Assembly: GCF_018130215.1 (NCBI RefSeq)
Contig: NZ_JAFCKQ010000046.1
Coordinates: 1 to 62,044 of the forward strand
DNA: 62,044 nt
Origin: Bradyrhizobium jicamae
GTDB lineage: Bacteria; Pseudomonadota; Alphaproteobacteria; Rhizobiales; Xanthobacteraceae
Direction of reading: 5' to 3'
A program made the position numbers and the translations under genes. The notes beneath the pieces were generated by a model. It saw nothing but the letters and a program-made list of their open reading frames with translations. It ran no database searches and was not told where the DNA came from. This document shows, piece after piece, positions 25,589 to 33,809 of this stretch. The number at the start of each line of letters is the position of its first letter. Position 1 is the stretch's first letter.

Positions 25589-25702
25589 TAGCCCGGTTGG
25601 AGCGCAGCGCAATGCGGGCGTTCGATGACCTTTCGACAGCGGCCCCGGATTTCGCTGCGACCATCCTGGCTACGCGGCTCCAACCTGGCTACGCGGCTCC
25701 AA
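25589..25702. repeat. Imperfect palindromic repeat ending in a 19-bp tandem duplication
   Basis: TAGCCCGGTTGGAGCGCAGC from 25589 is an imperfect reverse complement of the arm ending CCATCCTGGCTA at 25672. The right end is doubled: CCTGGCTACGCGGCTCCAA occurs at 25665-25683 and again at 25684-25702. It lies between the permease gene and the end of the minus-strand secreted-protein gene and could serve as a transcript boundary for both. Confidence 0.75.
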
Positions 25703-25706
25703 GCCG

Positions 25707-26045
25707 TTATCGATAGCAGTGAAAATATCCGTGGCTGTAATAGCCGCGGCAGCGGTGGTGCCAATGATGACCGGGAATGCCGAGGGCGCCCTCGACCGTG
25801 CCAATGGCACCGCCGACGCCGGCGCCCACGGCACCGCCGACCACCCGGCCGACCGGTCCGGCGACCCGGCCGCCCTCGTGGCCACCCTCATGGGCTCCTT
25901 CCTGGACGCCGCGGACAAGGCCTTGGGCCCGTCCGGCATGGGGGACGGCCAGCAGCGCCAGAGCGAGGGCTGCGGCGGCAAACACGTGCCGCGCGGGAAG
26001 GCCGGCTGGGATAGCGGCCGCGGTCATAAACCTGGTGTTGTTCAT
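25707..26045 (-). CDS. Small secreted Gly/His-rich protein
   Basis: The 112-residue product has a signal peptide (about 20-37, LALALLAVPHAGRAQ), a Gly-rich middle with GG-spaced small residues (GRVVGGAVGAGVGGAIG) and a His/Tyr/Cys-rich end (GHHWHHRCRGYYSHGYF). An AAGGA ribosome site precedes the ATG at 26045. I do not recognise a family. The Gly zipper resembles stress-type outer-envelope proteins, and the His/Cys tail could bind metal; both are impressions. Confidence 0.65.
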   Translation of the reverse strand: MNNTRFMTAAAIPAGLPARHVFAAAALALALLAVPHAGRAQGLVRGVQEGAHEGGHEGGRVAGPVGRVVGGAVGAGVGGAIGTVEGALGIPGHHWHHRCRGYYSHGYFHCYR

Positions 26046-26277
26046 CTTGGGTCCTTGAGGCGCGGCGCGAAGGCGCCGCCGGCGGGATTGTGAAACGCCG
26101 CAGCGACCAAATGGTTGCGTCGGTCCCGCGACCAGGACAACGCCCCTTGGGCTGGAACGCCGTTCGAAGGCGATGACGGTAAGCAGCAACTCTCTGAAAA
26201 TGAGTTTCCCTGTTCGCCCCCGCCGCGATGGTCTATGAAGACGCCCGCCAATCCTTTCTCAGGAACGCAGTGTTTTG

Positions 26278-27216
26278 ATGTTCATCCGGTCATTGTTTCT
26301 GGGCGCCCTCGCAGGCGCAGTTCTCGGCATCGGCGCCGCGTCCGCTCAGCAGAAGGAGACGCTGCTGGAATCGCAGGAGTCGCTCTACAACAACATCTAC
26401 GTGTATCAGCGATCGCCGTATGTCATCATGACGTTCGGGCACAACAAGCAGCTCTACACCGAGAGCGTGTTCGACACCGGCGACGACCGCGTCTTGCCGG
26501 TGCCCTATACCCAGTTCATGACCGCGGCGCTGATGTATGCCGGGAAAGTGAACTCGATCCTCGAGATCGGATCCGGCGGCGGCCGCATCGCATGGTACCT
26601 GCACCGCTCCCTTCCCAACGCCCGCGTGACCTCGATCGAGCTCGACCCCGCAGTGCTGGCGCTGTCGCGAAAATATTTCGGAATCAGGGACGAGCAGAAC
26701 TTCGACCTCGAGGCCCGCGACGGCCGCGTGTTCCTGTCGCAGTCGAAGGACAAATACGACATCATCCTGATCGACGCCTATCGCGGACCGTTCGTGCCGT
26801 TCCATCTCATGACACGGGAGTTCTATCAGATCGTCAAGGACCACCTCGCCGAGGGCGGCGTCGTGGCGCAAAATGTCGATCCCAACACCATGCTGTTCGA
26901 TTCCGCCGTCAAGACGATCGGCGCGGTGCTTCCGCAGATCGAGTTCTACAAGACGAGCGACGGTTCGGACGACAATATCGTGACCGTCGCCTATGACGGC
27001 GCGGAACGCAAGGCGGACGACCTTGCCACAGTCGCGAGCGAGCGCGACAAGGCGTACGACCTGCGCTATTCCCTGGCCAGCATGCTGGCCGAACGCAAGC
27101 GCGTCGACATCAACAACACGCAGGCGATCGACGCCAACGCCAAGGTGCTGACCGACGATTTCGCTCCGGTCGATGCGTTGAAAAGTATCGAGCAGCACAA
27201 CAGGAAGATGCCTTGA
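26278..27216 (+). CDS. Secreted spermidine-synthase-like methyltransferase-fold protein
   Basis: The 312-residue protein has an N-terminal signal-like helix (ending ASAQ) and a Rossmann methyltransferase-like domain: ILEIGSGGGRIAWYLHR, then VTSIELDPAVLALSRKYF, then YDIILIDAYRG. It matches the C-terminal half of fused MFS/spermidine synthase proteins. The signal sequence would put it outside the cytoplasm, where aminopropyl or methyl donors are not expected. The following gene encodes a membrane half and overlaps it by four bases. ATG 26278 is chosen over the adjoining TTG. Confidence 0.8.
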   Translation: MFIRSLFLGALAGAVLGIGAASAQQKETLLESQESLYNNIYVYQRSPYVIMTFGHNKQLYTESVFDTGDDRVLPVPYTQFMTAALMYAGKVNSILEIGSGGGRIAWYLHRSLPNARVTSIELDPAVLALSRKYFGIRDEQNFDLEARDGRVFLSQSKDKYDIILIDAYRGPFVPFHLMTREFYQIVKDHLAEGGVVAQNVDPNTMLFDSAVKTIGAVLPQIEFYKTSDGSDDNIVTVAYDGAERKADDLATVASERDKAYDLRYSLASMLAERKRVDINNTQAIDANAKVLTDDFAPVDALKSIEQHNRKMP

Positions 27217-27830
27217 CGCCGTCCCGCTCGCTCGCGCCGACCATCTACCTGATCGCCTTCATTGCCGGTGGCGTTCTGATGGGCTTCGAGATGCTGGGCA
27301 GCCGCTATCTCTTTCCCTATTTCGGCGGCGGCATCGGCACATGGGCCAGCCTGATCTCGACGGTGCTCTGTGCGCTCGCCGTCGGCTATTTCTCGGGCAG
27401 CGCCATCGTCGCCCGCCGGCCGTCGCAGCGCGCCATCGGCGCCGCGATCATGATCGCGGCCTGCTGGCTCGCGCTGGTGCCCGCAGCCGCCGATGCCGTC
27501 ATGCAGAGAATCCTGGACCACATCGGCGACGGCCCCGCAGCGACGCTGTCGGCTTCGACCGCCCTGTTGCTCGTGCCGCTGTCGTTGCTCGGCACCTTTT
27601 CGCCGATCGCCGTCAGCCTGCTGACCCGATCGGCCAACGAGGCCGGGCGCGTGGCGGGGCTGGTGTATGGCGTCTCCACCATGGGCAATGTCGCCGGCAC
27701 CCTGCTGACGACATTCGTCCTGATTCCGTCGATCGGCTCGCGCAACATCACCTATGTCTTTGCGGTGACGCTTGCGGCCTGCGCCGCGTTGCTGCTCATG
27801 ACGCCTGCGCGGCGGCCAATCGAGGTCTGA
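27213..27830 (+). CDS. MFS-like membrane partner of a split MFS/spermidine synthase
   Basis: The 205-residue protein has about five to six membrane helices: IAGGVLMGFEMLGSRYLFPYFG, then GTWASLISTVLCALAVGYFSG and VYGVSTMGNVAGTLLTTF. This is the N-terminal membrane part of fused MFS/spermidine synthase proteins. It starts with TTG inside the stop of the methyltransferase-like gene (TTGA overlap). Order is soluble part first, membrane part second, the reverse of the fused paralogue at 33810-36074. Confidence 0.8.
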   Translation: MTPSRSLAPTIYLIAFIAGGVLMGFEMLGSRYLFPYFGGGIGTWASLISTVLCALAVGYFSGSAIVARRPSQRAIGAAIMIAACWLALVPAAADAVMQRILDHIGDGPAATLSASTALLLVPLSLLGTFSPIAVSLLTRSANEAGRVAGLVYGVSTMGNVAGTLLTTFVLIPSIGSRNITYVFAVTLAACAALLLMTPARRPIEV

Positions 27831-27833
27831 ACA

Positions 27834-28775
27834 ATGCTGCAACGCCTCCGGTTTCCCCTCGTGCTCGCAAGCGCCCTGCTGTTCCTGCAGCCCGGACCGC
27901 TTCATGCCGATGAGGTGAAGATAGACTCCTGGGACGGCAAGCGCGCGCTCGACGTCATCGTTGACCTGTTGCGTTTCACCCCGCGCTCGATGGAGACGGC
28001 CGGGCACCAGAAGACGATCGACTACATCACGGCCGAGCTGAAGAAGACGAAATTCGACACCATCACGAGCCAGCGATGGGTCGCGCGGGAGGCGGGCCGC
28101 ACCATGGCGATGACCAACATCATTGCCCGCTTCAACCCCGCAAATCCGCGCCGCGTGATCGTCGCCACGCACTACGACAGCATCATCAAGGCCTATCGCG
28201 ATTCCAAAAGTCCGGATGCGCCGATGCCCGGCGCCAACAATTCTGCATCGGGAGTGGCTGTGCTGCTGGAGACCGCGCGCGTGCTGTCGGAAATGACCGA
28301 TGCGCCGCCTGTCGGGATCGACATGATCTTCTTCGACGGCGAGGAGGGTCCGATCTCGATGGGCGCCGGCGATCCGAACTTCCACTCGATCGGCTCGCCA
28401 TACTTCACCGAGCACCTTGCCGAATTCTATCCGAAAGCCAGGCCGGAGAAGATGCTCGACTTCGACATGGTCTGCGACCGCGATCTGCACCTGAAAGCCG
28501 AGCAGTCCGGGCTCCGCTCGGCGCCGGCGGAGGTGAAGAAGTTCTGGGACATCGGGATGAAGATCGCACCCGGCGCCTTCGAGAAGGAAGCTGCGCCCTA
28601 TTCGATCGAGGACGACCACACCGCGTTTCAGCTCGCTGGGATTCCGAGCTTTGTCGTGATCGATTTCGAGTACGAGCCGTTCTACAACACCACCGAGGAC
28701 ACGCCCGACAAGTGCTCGGTGCAAAGCCTGGAAGCCGTGGGGCGCACATTGTTGCAGTATCTTTACTTGCCCTGA
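27834..28775 (+). CDS. M28-family peptidase / glutaminyl cyclase-like protein
   Basis: The 313-residue protein has a signal peptide (about 1-25). M28-type features are ATHYDS, PGANNSASGVAVLLETARVL, FFDGEEG and EDDHTAFQLAGIPSFVVIDF, matching zinc ligands and the general acid-base Glu of peptidases and bacterial glutaminyl cyclases. The last His motif (usually H-T-x-x-D) reads FYNTTEDTPD, with Asn in place of His. It begins three bases after the membrane gene, so the three genes form one operon. Confidence 0.82.
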   Translation: MLQRLRFPLVLASALLFLQPGPLHADEVKIDSWDGKRALDVIVDLLRFTPRSMETAGHQKTIDYITAELKKTKFDTITSQRWVAREAGRTMAMTNIIARFNPANPRRVIVATHYDSIIKAYRDSKSPDAPMPGANNSASGVAVLLETARVLSEMTDAPPVGIDMIFFDGEEGPISMGAGDPNFHSIGSPYFTEHLAEFYPKARPEKMLDFDMVCDRDLHLKAEQSGLRSAPAEVKKFWDIGMKIAPGAFEKEAAPYSIEDDHTAFQLAGIPSFVVIDFEYEPFYNTTEDTPDKCSVQSLEAVGRTLLQYLYLP

Positions 28776-29045
28776 CCGGACACCGGCACGATCACGCCGC
28801 CGTGTAACTCTTATGTGGGGGACGCGGGCGCGGGTCGTCAGCCAATTGAAGCGAGGGCCGTGGCGGCGCTCGCGAAAAAGTCAGCACGCCGTGACAGACA
28901 AGCCCGTCTTCGGCCTTGTTTGCGCCGCGCGCCGGATTAACGATGCCTCGTCGGGCCTCTGGAACCAAAGCCGGATTCCGGGCATATTGATTGCCGGGGA
29001 AGGAGAGCCGGGGCACCGCGATCAGGCCGGGAGGCCAAAGGTAAG

Positions 29046-29855
29046 ATGCGTTCGTTCCTCATTGCTTTCACATCCGTGATGCTTTTCACAGCCGGTGCCG
29101 CGCAGGCCAAGGTCGATATCACCATCGACAAGGACAACCAGCAGATGACCGTCGCGGTCGACGGTGTCGCGCGCTATCACTGGCCGGTCTCGACCGGCAT
29201 CCCGTCGCGCGAAACCCCGAACGGCACCTTCCGCGCTTTCCGGATGGAAGAGGATCACTTCTCCAAGGAATTCGACGACGCGCCGATGCCGCATTCGATC
29301 TTCTTCACCAAGATCGGGCACGCCATTCACGGCACCGACTCGGTCAGCCGCCTCGGCACGCCGGCATCGCATGGCTGCGTCCGGCTGTCGCGCGACAACG
29401 CCTCGACGCTCTATGCGCTGGTCGAGAAGGAAGGCGTGCTCAACACCACGGTGACGCTGACCGGCTCGGCGCAGGTCGCACTGGCGCGCAATCCGCGTCC
29501 GCGCGGCGGCGCCGCCGTCGCCCGCGCACCGCAGGGCTATGACCAGCAGCAGCAGTACAGCGCCGTCGGCGACCCGATGGTGCTGACGCCGCAGCCGCGC
29601 ACCTATCCGGCGCAGCCGCGCGCCGACGATGGCTACATCTATCCGGCCGACGGCAGCTCGACCGATCAGCGCTACCCCGCGCCACCGTCCGGCCGCCGGT
29701 ACGATGCACAGGGTTACGGTCAGCAGGGCTATTACGGCCAGCAGCAGTACTACGGCAACCAGGGCTACGCGCCGGCGCCGCAGGGCTACTACCAGCCGCG
29801 GCCCGCCTATCAGCAGCAGCGCAGCTACTATCAGGGCGGCTATTATCAGGATTGA
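29046..29855 (+). CDS. L,D-transpeptidase (YkuD) with Tyr/Gln-rich tail
   Basis: The 269-residue protein has a signal peptide (1-21) and a YkuD domain (about 24-145) with the catalytic motif HGTDSVSRLGTPASHGCVRL, the nucleophile being Cys111. Such enzymes crosslink peptidoglycan or attach proteins to it. From about residue 150 the chain is a low-complexity tail of Gln, Tyr, Pro and Gly (QGYYGQQQYYGNQGY type). AAAGG precedes the ATG. The tail is unusual in length and could mediate surface contacts or assembly. Confidence 0.88.
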   Translation: MRSFLIAFTSVMLFTAGAAQAKVDITIDKDNQQMTVAVDGVARYHWPVSTGIPSRETPNGTFRAFRMEEDHFSKEFDDAPMPHSIFFTKIGHAIHGTDSVSRLGTPASHGCVRLSRDNASTLYALVEKEGVLNTTVTLTGSAQVALARNPRPRGGAAVARAPQGYDQQQQYSAVGDPMVLTPQPRTYPAQPRADDGYIYPADGSSTDQRYPAPPSGRRYDAQGYGQQGYYGQQQYYGNQGYAPAPQGYYQPRPAYQQQRSYYQGGYYQD

Positions 29856-29873
29856 GCCACCCGGGCATCAACG

Positions 29874-31144
29874 TCATCTGAAGGCGCGTTCGCCGCGTTC
29901 GGATATCTTCCTGACAGCGTCGACGAAGGCGCTCGCGACCGGTTCGAGGATATCGGGACCGGTCTCGGCGAGATCATCGGCCGGCGTATGAAAGCTGCGA
30001 TGGCGGCCGGCGAGCCCGAGGAAATTCGGGTAGCCCGCCGCATGGACGTCGCGCAATTCCCCGATCGCCTGCTGCTCCGCCACCATCCGCCTGGCGTCGA
30101 TCCCGGTCAGCGTCTCGCCAGCCAGCGTCACCGCCGACGGGCTCAGGACCAGGGCGCGCTCACCGTCCGGGCGAACGGTCCTGCTGTCGCCGGCAAAGGC
30201 GTAGCACGCGTTCGATGAGCCGAAATGCACCCAGGCCAGGGTGTCCCCTGGCGGCGGCGCGCCATGCCTGAGGAACAACTCCATCCCGCCATGACCGATC
30301 TCGTGGCCGACGGTGGCAACGAAGATGAAGTTGCCCGCCCACTTCTCCGCGGCAACCGTGCGGGCCAGCGCCAGGAAATTGGCAATGCCCGGCCCGCGCT
30401 CGCAGACGCAGCCGTACCAGCCCGTCAGCGGTGTCGAGACCACGATCGCCGGGCCACTGGCATCGCCGAGCCGGGCCACCACGTTGCGGCCGGTAACATT
30501 GGCCTCATAGTGTCCGGTGACGTCGAGCGTGATATCGGCGCCGGACGCAACGGCCCGCGCGAACGCCGTCCTGTCCTTGCCGGCGACGACGATAACGGGC
30601 ACCGGCCAGGGCTTGTCCTCCTGCGTCACGTTATAGGCGAAGCGGTCATCCGCGGGATTGCCGATCGTGAGCAGGATCGCGGCCGGCCCCGCGCGGCCGC
30701 CTGTGCGATCGCCGCGCGATGGGTGGAGCCGAGATAGGCGTCACGGTCGAACGGCAACTCGAGCAGGAGCACCTTGCCGGCGGCGTCGCCGTCGCGCACC
30801 AGCGGCGCGGTGAGCCGGAAGCTCGCCTTGCCGTCCGGCGGCCACCAGAACGGAGTGGCCTCGACCGTTACGCCACCGGCCTCGGCAGTCGCGTGCTCCA
30901 CCACATATTGCTTGCCCAGCACGACCGGCTGGAATTCGACGCGGAAGCCCGCAGCCTGCAATTCGCCGGCGATCCAGTCCGTCGTGGCGCGGTCGCCGGG
31001 CGAGCCAAAACGATGCAGACCGAACGAGGCGTAGCGGGCCACGTCCCGGTAGAGGCTGGCGCCGGACAGCGCCTGCTGTGCCGCGGCTGAATATCCTGAT
31101 GTCATTGCTGCCACCATCGCGATGAGGATCCGCCATCCCGGCAT
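29874..31144 (-). pseudogene. M28-family peptidase gene broken by a frameshift
   Basis: The N-terminal part (31144 to 30626, 172 residues) has a signal peptide and continues GLHRFGSPGDRATTDWIAGEL, but leaves frame after AIAQAAARG. The other frame, open from there, reads AAILLTIGNPADDRF and continues to 29874 with M28-like motifs (GHEIGHGGMELFL, SFHTPADDL). A one- or two-base change in the GC-rich run near 30681-30695 restores one protein of about 420 residues. A GTG at 30629 overlaps the first stop, so a separate second product is possible. A true mutation and a sequencing error cannot be distinguished here. Confidence 0.8.
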
Positions 31145-31410
31145 TGCATCGCCCCTCCCGGCGTCGTGTTGTGTCGCATCTCGGTCGCGCTACTATCACC
31201 GCTCTTGCGGCCGGTTCACCTGCTTGTGACCCCTCGCCGCACCACACCCGCGAGGCTTGCCGGGGCCTGTCGCCGCCCCGTCATGTGATTGTAAGAATAG
31301 CCCGATATCCGGCAGCAATAGCGCGCGCGGCCTCCGGAGGCCATGGACCGCGGAGTGCCTGACGACGTCGGAGCCGGAGCGCCTCAGGTTACGCAGGATC
31401 GGGGAATACC

Positions 31411-32259
31411 ATGAAACGCGGCATCGTCGTCCTTTGCCTATGCGCTGTGGCGCTGGCTGCCTACTACACGACGGACAGATGGGCCATCCGCCACACCATG
31501 ATGACGTTCCATGACGTGCTGCGTGAAGACCGCAACGTCACGGTCGACGTCGCGGTCCGTCGCGACCGCGAAATGCAGGCGATGGCCGAAATGGTCGAGC
31601 TCCCGGTTGCGATCCTGAGCCACGGCAACACCGTCAAGAACACCGAGTACTCGTTCCTGACCAACCTGTTCGCCTCACGCGGCTACCTCGTGATCAGCGT
31701 TCAGCACGACCTCGACACCGATGCGCCGATGGTGACCAGGGTCGGCGAGGAATATGTCGGCCGGCGCATGCAGTACAATCGCGGCGACTTCAACATCATG
31801 TACGCGATCGAGGAGCTCAAGAAGATCTACCCGAACGCGGACTATCGCCACCTGACGCTGATCGGACATTCCAACGGCGGCGACATCTCGATGTATTTCG
31901 CCAGGCAGCACCCGGATATGGTGAAGAAGGTCGTCACGCTGGACAACCTGCGCGTTCCCTTCATCACCGACGGCAAGATCAAGATCCTTTCGTTCCGCTC
32001 CAGGGATCCGGTGTTCAAGGCGGACCCGGGTGTCGTTCCCGACGACGAGATCTGCGCCAAGGCCGGCATCAAGGTTGTCAGGACCGAGTTTCAGCACAAC
32101 GAGCTCAGCGATCGCGGGCCTGACAACGTCAAGTCGTCGATCGAGGCCAAGGTGCAGCAATTCCTCGACGAGAACGACGGGCCGCCGCCTTCGCCGGTCC
32201 CGCTGCTGGCCGCGGCGGCACCGAACGCGGCCAACGCGACCGAGGCCGGGAAGAAATAG
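31411..32259 (+). CDS. Alpha/beta-hydrolase-fold protein with N-terminal anchor
   Basis: The 282-residue protein has a signal-anchor helix (about 4-18) and an alpha/beta hydrolase core: LPVAILSHGN, the nucleophile elbow LIGHSNGGD with Ser near residue 154, and HNELSDRG supplying a candidate His. A Pro/Ala-rich tail ends the protein. Substrate and role are unknown. A clear terminator follows. Confidence 0.78.
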   Translation: MKRGIVVLCLCAVALAAYYTTDRWAIRHTMMTFHDVLREDRNVTVDVAVRRDREMQAMAEMVELPVAILSHGNTVKNTEYSFLTNLFASRGYLVISVQHDLDTDAPMVTRVGEEYVGRRMQYNRGDFNIMYAIEELKKIYPNADYRHLTLIGHSNGGDISMYFARQHPDMVKKVVTLDNLRVPFITDGKIKILSFRSRDPVFKADPGVVPDDEICAKAGIKVVRTEFQHNELSDRGPDNVKSSIEAKVQQFLDENDGPPPSPVPLLAAAAPNAANATEAGKK

Positions 32260-32297
32260 CCGGCAACGACCGGCGCAGCCTGATCGTCGCAAGTCTC

Positions 32298-32330
32298 AAG
32301 CCCGCGCCCGAAATTCGCCGCGGGCTTTTT
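32298..32330 (+). terminator. Rho-independent terminator after the hydrolase gene
   Basis: AAGCCCGCG (32298-32306) pairs with CGCGGGCTT (32319-32327) and runs into five Ts (32326-32330). Confidence 0.85.
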
Positions 32331-32494
32331 CGTGACGCTCTCCCTTGCGGCGCGCAAGTGTCACGATCGAAAACAAGGGCAAGCCGAACACACTTTGCGA
32401 TCGGAGCACGATGCAATCTCCGGAAGAGGACTTGAATTTGTTCCCGTTTTGTTCCAGACTGCTTTTCTCGTTGTTTCGTTGTGGGACTGCCCCG

Positions 32495-33607
32495 ATGTTC
32501 GGTTCGTTTCCTCGAGCGCTGCGCGCGGCGCATCTCGTCGCTTGTGTAACATTGCTTGTGTCGCCGGCTTCAGCCGATCCTGCGAATGCGCAAGGGGGCC
32601 GTCAGACGCCGCCCCCCGCGCTCGTTCCGACGTTTGAATCGCTGCCTCATACCGCATTGCCGACGGCGCGCTTCGAGGGCTGGTGCGGCCAGAACGGCCG
32701 ATACATTCTCGACGAAAACGGACAGTTGAATGCCTATGAGGCCGGTACCAAGGTCGCGGCAGTAGCCGTTTCGCCCGGTCACGCGTGGCAGTGCAGCCGC
32801 GACGGACGGCAACTGATCAACATCAGCATACCGCATGTGTTCATGGTCGATATCGCAAGCGGCGACAGTCAGTGGATTGCGTCGTATGACGAGAAGACTT
32901 TTGGTAACGTAGCGTTCTCGCCGGATTTCAAGAGCGTCGCAAGCTCCACTCCGTTGGAACTAAAGCCGCAGGCGCCTCAGCTCAAGGTCATTCTGGTCAG
33001 AGATAAGAGCACAGCAGGCAAGACGGAACGGCCTGATTGGATCAAATGGAGCGAGGATGGCTCGGAGATTGCCGTGGTCTATCCGACGTCCGTCGATATT
33101 CTGGACCGCGACGGCGTGACGATCGCCTCCATGACGAAACGAGGCAATGGATGGGTCAAGGACGGATGGTTCGAAAAGGATCAACGAGCGCTGACACTCT
33201 TTATGGAACAGGAACAGCCTCCGGGATTCATTCTGAAGTGTAGCGTCGCTGGAAAGAGGTGCCTCGCACGCACGCGAATTGAGTCCGTCTCATTCGGTGG
33301 GCGAGGAACTGTGGGCACCGTAATCCCATTGGGCAGGCCTCCAGTGCGGGAAGACGACTCGATCCTCATCTCGAAGGAATACGCTGCCGAGATCAGAAGC
33401 GCCAATTCCAGACTTCTCGTACGTCAGGTGTTCTCGACAAGGACCGGTCTTTGGCCGTTTCATATCGCGGTGTCCCCTTCCGGAAAGTGGTCTATCCTGA
33501 CGTGGGACGACGAAAATCAACCAGGGTGCGTCTACGGACAGGGCGACGCCGCCCTTTATAAATGCGGGCAGGGAATGCTCGTGGATTTAACCAAGGTGAT
33601 TAAATGA
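32495..33607 (+). CDS. Orphan secreted beta-propeller-like protein
   Basis: The 370-residue product has a signal peptide (ending SPASA, about residue 27). Repeating Trp/Asp-containing segments such as VAVSPGHAWQCSRDGRQLI, VAFSPDFKSVAS, WIKWSEDGSEIAVVY and IAVSPSGKWSILTWDD resemble WD40/YVTN-type blades, so a beta-propeller is plausible. No enzyme motif is visible. Its base composition and codon use are visibly more AT-rich than those of neighbours, suggesting acquisition from elsewhere. The start is uncertain; ATG 32411 in frame would add residues before the signal peptide. Confidence 0.6.
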   Translation: MFGSFPRALRAAHLVACVTLLVSPASADPANAQGGRQTPPPALVPTFESLPHTALPTARFEGWCGQNGRYILDENGQLNAYEAGTKVAAVAVSPGHAWQCSRDGRQLINISIPHVFMVDIASGDSQWIASYDEKTFGNVAFSPDFKSVASSTPLELKPQAPQLKVILVRDKSTAGKTERPDWIKWSEDGSEIAVVYPTSVDILDRDGVTIASMTKRGNGWVKDGWFEKDQRALTLFMEQEQPPGFILKCSVAGKRCLARTRIESVSFGGRGTVGTVIPLGRPPVREDDSILISKEYAAEIRSANSRLLVRQVFSTRTGLWPFHIAVSPSGKWSILTWDDENQPGCVYGQGDAALYKCGQGMLVDLTKVIK

Positions 33608-33783
33608 CTGATCGATATCGTCCCTACGTTCCTCCAAAGCCTGCGCGACCGTTCGAACGAAGCTCCGATTACAAGCCGAGGATACATCCCGTAACGCACG
33701 AGGAGAAATTCCATGCCGGCGTGATTATCGCGCCAGCGACGATTGTCGCCTCGGTAGGTCTAGAGCGATTTCCGTTCCGATGA
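33604..33783 (+). CDS. 59-residue protein, end encoded by a dispersed repeat
   Basis: An ATG overlaps the stop of the propeller-like gene (ATGA). The open frame reads MTDRYRPYVPPKPARPFE and continues to GVIIAPATIVASVGLERFPFR. The last seven or so residues come from a repeat that begins at 33759, so the original gene may have been longer and cut short. Composition matches the upstream gene, which suggests they travelled together. No function can be assigned. Confidence 0.5.
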   Translation: MTDRYRPYVPPKPARPFERSSDYKPRIHPVTHEEKFHAGVIIAPATIVASVGLERFPFR

Positions 33784-33800
33784 AGTCGGAGCGGTACTCC
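33759..33800. repeat. Short palindromic repeat (TCTAGAGCGATTTCCG type)
   Basis: The stretch opens TCTAGAGCGATTTCCG. Its core CCGTTCCGA (33772-33780) and TCGGAGCGG (33786-33794) pair with one wobble across five bases. It resembles an intergenic repeat I associate with Bradyrhizobium; that is recollection. It lies between the ends of convergent genes. Confidence 0.5.
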
Positions 33801-33809
33801 GGATTCGCG

